Source: Gammaproteobacteria bacterium
GTDB lineage: Bacteria > Pseudomonadota > Gammaproteobacteria > Steroidobacterales > Steroidobacteraceae
Length of the DNA stretch: 5,393 nt
Direction of reading: 5' to 3'
Assembly (NCBI GenBank): GCA_020846815.1
Contig: JADLDF010000264.1
Coordinates: 1 to 5,393, forward strand
Positions within the stretch are counted from its first letter, which is position 1, and each line of letters opens with the position of its first letter. Below are positions 1 to 4,953 of this stretch, one piece after another. The notes under the pieces are model-generated. The model had not been told where the DNA came from. It worked only from the letters and a program-made list of their open reading frames with translations, and did not search any database. The translations under genes and the position numbers were made by a program.

Positions 1-497
1 ACGCCGAAGTGCGCCTCGATCTCCGAGTGCCGCAGGCGGATGTTCTCGGCATAGTTCCAGTAGACGTCGCCCTCGCGGATGAGCTGCGCGAGGTCCTTGT
101 CGCGCGTGACCACGGTGGTGCAGAGCCCCGCGCGGCGGAAGCGCGCATGCAGCGTGCCGATGATGTCGTCGGCCTCGTACTCGCCGTGGCCGAACTCGGC
201 GAGGCCCATGTGGCGGCAGAACTCGCGGCAGCGCTCGAACTGCAGCTTCAGGTCCGGCGGCGCCGGCTCGCGGTTCGCCTTGTAGGCCGGGTAGATGCGG
301 TTGCGGAACGAGGTCGTGAGGCTCTCGTCGAAGGCCACGGCGAGATACTGCGGCCGCGCCCGCTCGATCAGGTCGCCGAGGAAGCGCGCGAAGCCGAACA
401 GCGCATGCACCGGATTGCCGTCCCGATCCGTCATGTCCGGCGGCATGGAGTAGTACGCCCGGAAGACGTAGACGGAGGCGTCGATCAGGTAGACCAC
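1..497 (-). CDS. 5'-3' exonuclease (PolI N-terminal/flap-nuclease family), partial
   Basis: This is the N-terminal 165 residues of a PIN-like 5' nuclease related to the exonuclease domain of DNA polymerase I, a metal-dependent cytoplasmic enzyme that removes 5' ends or flaps from DNA. Visible family motifs, counted from the GTG at 497: LIDAS with acidic D6, AFDES (D57), the FRNRIYPAYKANR block (65-76), YEADD (E108, D110, D111) and TRDKD (D133, D135). These are the metal-binding acids, so the visible part looks active. The C-terminal part (helix-hairpin-helix region) lies beyond position 1. Start choice: the frame is open back to a stop at 609-611, but GTG 495-497 is the only ATG, GTG or TTG codon between that stop and the conserved LIDAS motif. 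No good Shine-Dalgarno precedes it; instead the 509-549 hairpin lies 11 nt upstream. Family identity is secure; the exact start is not. It could be a stand-alone exonuclease or, less likely, the start of a longer polymerase. Confidence 0.88.
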   Translation of the reverse strand, partial: MVYLIDASVYVFRAYYSMPPDMTDRDGNPVHALFGFARFLGDLIERARPQYLAVAFDESLTTSFRNRIYPAYKANREPAPPDLKLQFERCREFCRHMGLAEFGHGEYEADDIIGTLHARFRRAGLCTTVVTRDKDLAQLIREGDVYWNYAENIRLRHSEIEAHFG

Positions 498-508
498 GGG
501 CGGATAAT

Positions 509-549
509 AGATCCGATCTATTTTCCCGAAGGGAAAATAGATCGGATCT
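509..549. repeat. Perfect 19-bp inverted repeat (hairpin, REP-like)
   Basis: Arms AGATCCGATCTATTTTCCC (509-527) and its exact reverse complement (531-549) flank a GAA loop; on the minus strand the tip reads CCCTTCGGG, close to a UUCG loop. Each arm carries its own smaller palindrome: AATAGATC-C-GATCTATT around 514 and AGATC-G-GATCT around 544. Four GATC sites sit symmetrically at 510, 515, 540 and 545. The arms are about 58% A+T, in contrast to the GC-rich surroundings. The element ends one base before the HNH stop codon (550-552) and lies 11 bp before the exonuclease GTG. No U-tract follows in either direction, so it is not a canonical terminator. A short dispersed REP/MITE-like element is my inference; no second copy is in this window. 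Confidence 0.9.
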
Positions 550-1224
550 TCATGACATGAGCTTCTGCAGCCGCCCGTGCAGCGGGCTCGAACGCGGGAA
601 GTGCGCGATCAGGTAGGCCATCTGGTCGAACAGCACGCGGCGACCCTTGAGGAAGATGTACTCCGCATAGGTCGGCGTGAACGGCACGGCCAGCAGGTGC
701 ATCTTCGCCTGCTCGGGCGTGCGCCAGGCCTTCAGGTTGTTGCAGCGGCGGCAGGCCGTGACGACGTTGTTCCAGGTGTCGCGGCCGCCCTGGCTGAAGG
801 GCCGCACGTGGTCGCGCGACAGCTCGCGGGCCGGGAAGCGGCCGCCGCAGTAGAGGCACAGATAGGCGTCGCGCCGGAACAGGGTCTGGTTGTTCAGCGG
901 TGGAACGTAGTCGTGGCGCAGATTGCCCGGGTTCCCCGTGTGCCCCATTGTGGCCACGATGGAGTTCACTTCGAGGAGGGTGCGGCGACCGGTCAGCGCA
1001 CTGGTCCCGCCACAGAGCTGGAAGATCGGCGTGCCGCAGGTATAGGCGACCTGGCCCTGGGTGTAGAGCCGCGCGGCTTCCTTGTAGTCGATCCACTCCA
1101 AGGGCATGCCGGCGACGTCGGTCCGCAGCACGTGGTGCTGAAGCGACACCAGGCCGGGGCGCGAATCGATGCGCACATCGTCGTCGTACCCATGGTCGGC
1201 CAAATCGAGGTCGATACCGGTCAT
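550..1224 (-). CDS. HNH endonuclease
   Basis: A 224-residue HNH nuclease; such enzymes cut DNA with a beta-beta-alpha metal site. The domain lies in the middle: CLYC (C123, C126), DH (D138, H139), N152/N153 in the WNNVV segment, and CRRCN (C158, C161, N162). The four cysteines form the expected structural zinc site, and D138-H139 plus the Asn form the catalytic HNH signature. The N-terminal 120 residues (VLRTDVAGMPLEWIDY and an YTCG...LCGG segment) look like the conserved lead-in of a gammaproteobacterial HNH subfamily; its substrate is unknown. ATG at 1224 is chosen because GGGAG sits 4 nt upstream and the earlier in-frame ATG at 1329 adds 35 low-complexity residues with no family character. 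The gene ends at 550, abutting the hairpin, and the exonuclease follows on the same strand. No modification gene or other restriction partner is present, so a role in restriction is not supported. Confidence 0.9.
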   Translation of the reverse strand: MTGIDLDLADHGYDDDVRIDSRPGLVSLQHHVLRTDVAGMPLEWIDYKEAARLYTQGQVAYTCGTPIFQLCGGTSALTGRRTLLEVNSIVATMGHTGNPGNLRHDYVPPLNNQTLFRRDAYLCLYCGGRFPARELSRDHVRPFSQGGRDTWNNVVTACRRCNNLKAWRTPEQAKMHLLAVPFTPTYAEYIFLKGRRVLFDQMAYLIAHFPRSSPLHGRLQKLMS

Positions 1225-1314
1225 CGGACTCCCGAGATTAGGGGTGCGGAGCCCGGAATTCAACGTAGCGGAACCGCGACATGCGGCGCAGCGGCGCAGC
1301 GCGCGCTGACCCGG

Positions 1315-1348
1315 GCCCCGCCACGGCAACCGGCGCCGGCTCCGGGGC
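1315..1348 (-). terminator. Possible GC stem downstream of the DUF411 gene
   Basis: GCCCCG (1315-1320) pairs with CGGGGC (1343-1348), and the interior contains the palindrome CCGGCGCCGG (1330-1339). It begins 5 bp past the DUF411 stop codon on the minus strand, a position suited to a terminator. There is no following T-run and the loop is long, so this may only be a chance GC-rich stem. Confidence 0.2.
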
Positions 1349-1352
1349 GGCG

Positions 1353-1759
1353 TCAGCGATGGCTCGCGAACACCCGCGTCTCGCCGGCCGTGTTGAACGC
1401 CAGTACGTCGTAGGGCTCGACGACGCTGCCCTGCTCCATGCCCGGCGAGCCGATGGGCATGCCCGGCACCGCGAGGCCGTCGACGCGGGGACGCTGCTCG
1501 AGCAGCCGCCGGATGTCGGCCGCCGGCACGTGGCCCTCGATCACGTAGCCGCCGACCTTGGCGGTATGGCAGGACGCGAGCCGCGGCGGCACCTTCCAGT
1601 CGCGGCGTATCGGCGTCAGGTCGTCGAGGTCGGCTGCGCGGCGAGCACGCGCGCGCCGCTCACGCCGAGCGCCGCGGCGACGACGCCGAGCAGGACGACG
1701 ATCGCGACCAGTGGCGCGGCGCGACGGCGGGTGAAGAGCGAAACGGGGAAGGCTGACAT
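1353..1759 (-). pseudogene. DUF411 (copper/metal-associated) protein, broken
   Basis: Two pieces of one DUF411 protein lie in different frames. Piece 1 starts at ATG 1759 (GGAG 6 nt upstream) and gives a basic n-region (TRRR), a hydrophobic segment of about 20 residues (LVAIVVLLGVVAAALGV) and an AAQP-type export-signal end; it then stops at 1616-1618 after 47 residues. Piece 2, open in another frame down to the stop at 1353-1355, is the conserved C-terminal domain of about 92 residues: DLDDLTPIRRDWKVPP, LASCHTAKVGGYVIEGHVPA, the PGMPIGSPGMEQG loop and the VFASHR end. Intact family members carry a thioredoxin-like CxxC...W stretch of about 25-30 residues between the signal and DLDDL; here the two pieces meet near 1632 with none of it. 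A deletion of a length not divisible by three explains both facts. DUF411 proteins are exported and usually linked to copper handling; this one lacks the metal-binding CxxC. An assembly gap is the alternative. Confidence 0.82.
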
Positions 1760-1869
1760 CGTCGACTCCGGTGGACCAGGCCGCCCGAAGCCAAGCTAGC
1801 ACAGCTCGTGCCGCGCCGGCCCGATCCGCAGCGCGCACCGGTCGGACTGTATCGCCCCGGACCAGCCCG

Positions 1870-1898
1870 CGGGAGCACTCCCGGGCGGGTGCTAAGAT
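1870..1898 (+). promoter_or_regulatory. Candidate LacI-gene promoter and operator
   Basis: TGC-TAAGAT at 1890-1898 fits an extended -10 element (TGn plus 4 of 6 matches to TATAAT). At the -35 distance there is no TTGACA-like hexamer; instead a palindrome, CGGGAG-CA-CTCCCG (1870-1883), covers that position. An inverted repeat overlapping the promoter of a LacI-family gene would suit self-repression. This rests on pattern only. LacI-family operators usually have a central CG, which this one lacks. Confidence 0.3.
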
Positions 1899-1928
1899 CG
1901 ATGCCGTTCGATCCATCCGCATACCGCC

Positions 1929-3029
1929 GTGCCGCCCACACGCAAGCGTCCCAAGCGTCGCTCCCCCGCCCCAGCCCACCGACGACGCACCCGGACACCT
2001 GCCCCGGGCGGCCTCGTCACCTCGCACGACGTCGCCTCGCTCGCGGGCGTCTCGCGCTCGGCGGTGTCGCGCACCTTCACGCCCGACGCGAGCGTCTCCG
2101 AAAAGACGCGCCGCAAGGTGCTCGCGGCCGCGAGCAAGCTCGGCTACCAGCCGAACGTGATCGCGCGCAGCCTGATCACGCGCCAGTCGCGGCTCATCGG
2201 CCTGATCATGGGCGAGTGGGAGAACCCGTTCTACACGACCATGCTGCGCGACTTCACCGAAAAGCTCGGCCGTCGCGACTACCGCGTGATGCTGCTCGCC
2301 AGCCGCACCCCGGCCGACGTCGAGGCGGCGATGCGCATGCTGATGCAGTACCGGGTCGACGGCATGGTGCTGGTCTCGGCGGCGCCGGCCCCCGGCGCGG
2401 CCACCGACTACGTACGCATGGGCGGGCGGCTGGTACTGGTGAACCGCGAGGCCGAGGACCTGCCGGCGACCTCGATCGTCAGCGATGCGACGCGCCTCGG
2501 CCGCGAGCTCGCGCAGCGCCTGCTCGCGGCGGGCCACGGGCGGATCGCGCTGGTGCGCGGCGACCCGCAGCTGCGTTCCGGCGTGCTGCGTACCGCGGCG
2601 ATCCGCGAGTCCATCGCCGCCTCGGCTGCCGCACGGATCGTGATCGATCGCAGCGGCGTGCTCGGCTATGCCGCGGGGCGCGCACTCGGCAACGAGCTGA
2701 TGGCGCTGGCGCAGCCGCCCGACGTGATCGTCTGTTCGGCGGACATGACGGCCATCGGCGTGCTCGACGCGGTCAAGCTCGACCGCGGCCTGGACGTTCC
2801 CGGCCAGGTCGGCGTCGTCGGCTTCGGCGACGTCCCGGCATCGGGCTGGGCGAGCCACGACCTGACCACGATCCGGCTGCCGATCGAGCGCATGATCGAC
2901 GAGTCCGTGGCGACGCTGCTCGCCGAACCGGCTGCCTCGCCCGGACCACGCCGCATCGTCGTGGAGGGTGCCATCGTGGAGCGCGCCACGTTGCGAACGC
3001 CATTGACCCCGCGCGGCACGCGGCGTTAG
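1929..3029 (+). CDS. LacI-family transcriptional regulator
   Basis: A 366-residue DNA-binding repressor-type protein. The helix-turn-helix is at about residues 31-50 (TSHDVASLAGVSRSAVSRTF), followed by the LacI hinge region (VSEKTRRKVLAAASKLGYQPN, with IARSLITRQS after it). The periplasmic-binding-protein-like sensor domain follows: GLIMGEWENPFYTTML (91-106), the VDGMVLVS strand (143-150), VNREAEDLPATSIVSD (171-186), GHGRIALV (202-209), PDVIVCSADMTAIGVLDAVK (264-283), VGVVGFGDVPAS (294-305) and LTTIRLPIERM (312-322). The sensor segment around 215-240 is a little shorter than usual. The GTG start is forced: the frame closes at a TAA (1893-1895) and no other ATG, GTG or TTG occurs before the HTH. 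This leaves an unusual 28-residue Arg/Lys/Pro-rich N-terminal extension and no Shine-Dalgarno. The ligand is unknown; no sugar-catabolism genes are nearby. It is divergent from the DUF411 remnant and 39 bp ahead of the H1-like gene. Confidence 0.92.
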   Translation: MPPTRKRPKRRSPAPAHRRRTRTPAPGGLVTSHDVASLAGVSRSAVSRTFTPDASVSEKTRRKVLAAASKLGYQPNVIARSLITRQSRLIGLIMGEWENPFYTTMLRDFTEKLGRRDYRVMLLASRTPADVEAAMRMLMQYRVDGMVLVSAAPAPGAATDYVRMGGRLVLVNREAEDLPATSIVSDATRLGRELAQRLLAAGHGRIALVRGDPQLRSGVLRTAAIRESIAASAAARIVIDRSGVLGYAAGRALGNELMALAQPPDVIVCSADMTAIGVLDAVKLDRGLDVPGQVGVVGFGDVPASGWASHDLTTIRLPIERMIDESVATLLAEPAASPGPRRIVVEGAIVERATLRTPLTPRGTRR

Positions 3030-3039
3030 CGTCCGGCAA

Positions 3040-3053
3040 GCCGCATATGCGGC
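3040..3053. promoter_or_regulatory. 14-bp perfect palindrome, possible operator
   Basis: GCCGCATATGCGGC is perfectly self-complementary. It lies in the 39-bp gap between the LacI-type gene and the H1-like gene, 2 bp ahead of that gene's ribosome binding site. It could be an operator for a dimeric regulator such as the upstream LacI protein. As RNA it could form only a 5-bp stem with an AUAU loop. It has no T-run and is not a terminator. Confidence 0.35.
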
Positions 3054-3068
3054 ACGGAGGAGCTACGC

Positions 3069-3521
3069 ATGGCGTCGAAGCAGAAGACCTCACGCAGGAC
3101 CCGCAGCTCGAACCGCGGCGCCGCGGCCGGCAAGGCCAAGCGCCGTACCACGACCGCACGCGCCAAGGGCAAGGCCAAGGCCAAGACCGCTGCGGCCGCA
3201 CCCGCCCGCAAGAAGACCTCGACCCTCGCACGCGGCCGCGCCGTCGCGGCGCGCGCCGGCCGCAAGGGCAAGGTGGCGCTGCGCAAGCTGGCACGCGGCA
3301 CCCGCCAGACCGCAAGGCGCGCCCGCGCCAGTGCGCGCAGCGGCATCGCACAGGCGGCCGCCGGTACGCAGGCCGCGACGCGCAAGGTCGAGGTCGCCGC
3401 GCAGAACGCGGTCGACTCGATGGCGGCGACGCTCGAGAAAGTCGCCGACCGCGTCGAGCAGATCGTCGCCGACGGCGCGCCGGCCGCAGAGTCCGCATCG
3501 GCCGCCGCGCCGCCGCGCTGA
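3069..3521 (+). CDS. Histone H1-like/AlgP-like Lys-Ala-rich protein
   Basis: A 150-residue, strongly basic, low-complexity protein. Residues 1-90 are nearly all Ala, Lys, Arg, Gly and Thr, including an AKGKAKAK run (32-39), KKTST (48-52) and RKGKVALRKLARGTRQTARR (65-84). This resembles the H1-like C-terminal tails of bacterial proteins such as AlgP and Hc1-type proteins, which bind DNA without sequence specificity. Residues 105-134 (KVEVAAQNAVDSMAATLEKVADRVEQIVAD) differ: heptad-like hydrophobic spacing suggests an amphipathic helix or coiled coil for self-association. The end (135-150) is disordered Ala/Pro/Ser. There is no signal peptide, so nucleoid association is likely but inferred from composition. 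The start is well supported: GGAGGAG (3056-3062) lies 6 nt before ATG. It may be co-transcribed with the LacI-type gene. Such composition also occurs in unrelated proteins, so the family name is approximate. Confidence 0.82.
   Translation: MASKQKTSRRTRSSNRGAAAGKAKRRTTTARAKGKAKAKTAAAAPARKKTSTLARGRAVAARAGRKGKVALRKLARGTRQTARRARASARSGIAQAAAGTQAATRKVEVAAQNAVDSMAATLEKVADRVEQIVADGAPAAESASAAAPPR
3162..3185 (+). repeat. Four tandem 6-bp units (GSCAAG) inside the H1-like gene
   Basis: GCCAAG, GGCAAG, GCCAAG, GCCAAG follow one another in frame and encode four Ala-Lys or Gly-Lys pairs (residues 32-39). Each unit is two codons, so copy-number slippage would keep the frame and only change the length of the basic tail, as is common in H1-like genes. 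Confidence 0.75.
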
Positions 3522-3537
3522 GCCCGAACCGCGGCGG

Positions 3538-4047
3538 ATGATCCGGCGTCGTCCCGTGCCAGGCGCGGTGCGAACCGCGCCCGGCCGGTGCGCCGCCGTC
3601 CTCGGCCTGCTCGCCCCGTTCCTCGCCGGCTGCGCCTCGCTGCCGGAGGCGCCGCCGCGCATGGCCGGCCCGACTCTTGCCTGCATCCGTGCGACCGTCG
3701 CCGCCAAGCTGCCGCTCGGGCTCGGCGACAAGCTGCAGCACTGCCTCGCCGGCGGCATGATCGCGCGCCACTGCAGCACGGGAGAGGCGTGGCTCGCCTC
3801 CTGGGGCAAGGAGCTCGGCGATGCGCTAGGCCCGGGCGATGCCGACCGCCGCGATCTCGACGCCGGCCATGCCGGCATCCGCTGCGCACGGACCGCCGGT
3901 GACGACGCCGCGATCCGTGACTGCTGCGAGCGCCTCTACCCCGAGCCGCGTACCGGCGCGCGCACCGTCTGGCGCAGATCGCCGTCGTACCGGCCGGAGA
4001 GGAAGGCGATCACGTCGGCCTCGACCTCGGCCGGACTCTCCATGTAG
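3538..4047 (+). CDS. Small Cys-rich lipoprotein of unknown function
   Basis: A 169-residue predicted lipoprotein. The n-region is basic (MIRRRP...VRTAPGR), the hydrophobic core is AAVLGLLAPFLA (19-30) and the lipobox LAGC ends at C32, the expected lipidation site. The mature part has regularly placed cysteines (C49, C69, C79, C116, C129, C130) around DKLQHCLAGGMIARHCS, EAWLASWGKE and GHAGIRCAR, suggesting disulfides in the periplasm. I know of similar short gammaproteobacterial proteins ending near the CC pair, but no function. Residues after about 135 are Arg/Ser-rich, read antisense to the hydrolase gene, and have no family character; the native stop may have been lost. ATG 3538 follows the H1-like stop by 16 bp, with only a poor GGCGG before it. 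The nearest later candidate, the GTG at 3556, would shorten the n-region. Translation coupled to the upstream gene is plausible. Confidence 0.72.
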   Translation: MIRRRPVPGAVRTAPGRCAAVLGLLAPFLAGCASLPEAPPRMAGPTLACIRATVAAKLPLGLGDKLQHCLAGGMIARHCSTGEAWLASWGKELGDALGPGDADRRDLDAGHAGIRCARTAGDDAAIRDCCERLYPEPRTGARTVWRRSPSYRPERKAITSASTSAGLSM

Positions 4048-4953
4048 GGATAGTGGCCGAGCTTCGGGTACTTGCGGATCAGCGTCGGCGCCGCGGTCAT
4101 CCAGGAGCTCTGCACCTCGGCCTCGGTGTGCACCCAGCGTCGGGTTCGACATGCCCTGCAGGATCATGGTCGGCGCCTGCACCGCGGCGAGATAGGCGGC
4201 CGTGTCGCCGGTCTTGAAGTTGCGCAGGTACCCGGCCGCGGCCGCCCGGCCGCCCTCGCGCCGGTTCATGTCGTAGACCAGTTCCACCAGATCCGGCGGC
4301 AGCGGCCGCAGCGAAGGCATGTTACCGCCGAGATCCTTTTCCCAGCGGCCGAGCGAGCGGTAGCGCGCGCTGACGTAGCGCTCGAGCCAGCTGCCGCGCG
4401 GACGGTTCGGGTTGCTCTGCGCGGTGCGTGGCACGCCGCCCGAGTTGATCAGCACGAGGCGGCCGACACGCTCTGGATGACGGCCGGCGAACATGAAGGC
4501 GATCTGGCCGCCGGAGGACGTACCGACGAGATCGAAACGCGTGACGCCGAGCTTCGCGGGCAGTTCGGTCAGGATCATCACGTTGCGCTCCATGTCGTTG
4601 ACGTCCTTGCCATCGAAGCCCGTCAGACCGGCGTTCAGATAATCCATGCGGATCACGCGCCAGCCCGCGGCCACCAGCGCCGCCGCCAGGCCGTCCCAGC
4701 TGCGCAGGCTCATGAACGAGGCGTGGCTCAGCACCACGACCGGCGGATCCGCGACGCCCGCCGGCGACTGGTCGACGTAGTGCACGCGGATGCCGTCGAG
4801 GTCCAGCCACTTGGAGTCGGGCAGCCGGTACTTCGCCTCGAGCTCCTGCAGCGGGATCTCGAGCGCGCTCGAATTCAGCAGCCAGGCGCCGACGCCGAGC
4901 GCCAGCACGGCGAGGACCAGCAGGCCGACGAGGGACTTTGCAATGCCGCTCAT
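3936..4953 (-). CDS. Membrane-anchored alpha/beta hydrolase, frameshifted
   Basis: An alpha/beta-fold hydrolase of about 338 residues when repaired. Residues 5-26 form an N-terminal membrane anchor or uncleaved signal. Next come VVVLSHASFMSLRSWDGL (72-89, HG/oxyanion-loop equivalent), VIRMDYLNAGLTG (100-112) and the nucleophile elbow GTSSG (144-148, Ser146). The reading frame of ATG 4953 is sound through NPTL (residue 273), then departs from the family. The true C-terminus continues in the next frame from GTG 4131-4133: VHTEAEVQ..., KYPKLGHYPYMESPAEVEADVIAFL, with catalytic His at about residue 300 of the repaired protein, ending at 3936. Dropping one G from the GGG at 4133-4135 restores a single frame. 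Unrepaired, the first frame runs to 3826 with a meaningless Arg/Asp/Gly-rich tail and no catalytic His. GGAGGGA lies just before the ATG, which abuts the TGA of the WHy gene, implying coupled translation. The substrate is unknown. The 3' end overlaps the convergent lipoprotein gene. Confidence 0.85.

Noticed and set aside
509..549. The hairpin as an intrinsic terminator of the HNH gene
   Set aside because: Its position fits, but neither side is followed by a T-run, the stem is A+T-rich and it is perfectly symmetric, which suits a repeat element better.
1235..1263. Promoter-like TTGAAT and TAATCT with 17-bp spacing (minus strand) ahead of the HNH gene
   Set aside because: The spacing is ideal, but the -10 matches only 3 of 6 and the transcript would start almost at the ATG, losing the GGGAG ribosome binding site used to choose that start.
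577..1413. Long plus-strand open frame opposite the HNH gene
   Set aside because: It is antisense to the HNH nuclease, Arg/Ala/Val-rich without any domain, a typical GC-rich shadow frame.
1760..2858. Upstream extension of the DUF411 C-terminal frame to a 501-residue protein
   Set aside because: Everything before DLDDL is antisense to the LacI gene or reads the signal segment in the wrong frame; it has no family character.
1808..3541. 577-codon plus-strand open frame across the LacI and H1-like genes
   Set aside because: Arg/Pro/Gly-rich composition and no motifs; the LacI-type protein in another frame has clear domains over the same DNA.
3026..3889. Long minus-strand frames opposite the H1-like and lipoprotein genes
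   Set aside because: Composition is Arg/Ala/Gly-rich low complexity mirroring the Lys/Ala-rich gene; no motifs or plausible start.
3826..3935. C-terminal tail of the unrepaired 375-residue hydrolase frame
   Set aside because: It results from the frameshift near 4134; the real C-terminus with GHYPYMESP is in the other frame and ends at 3936.
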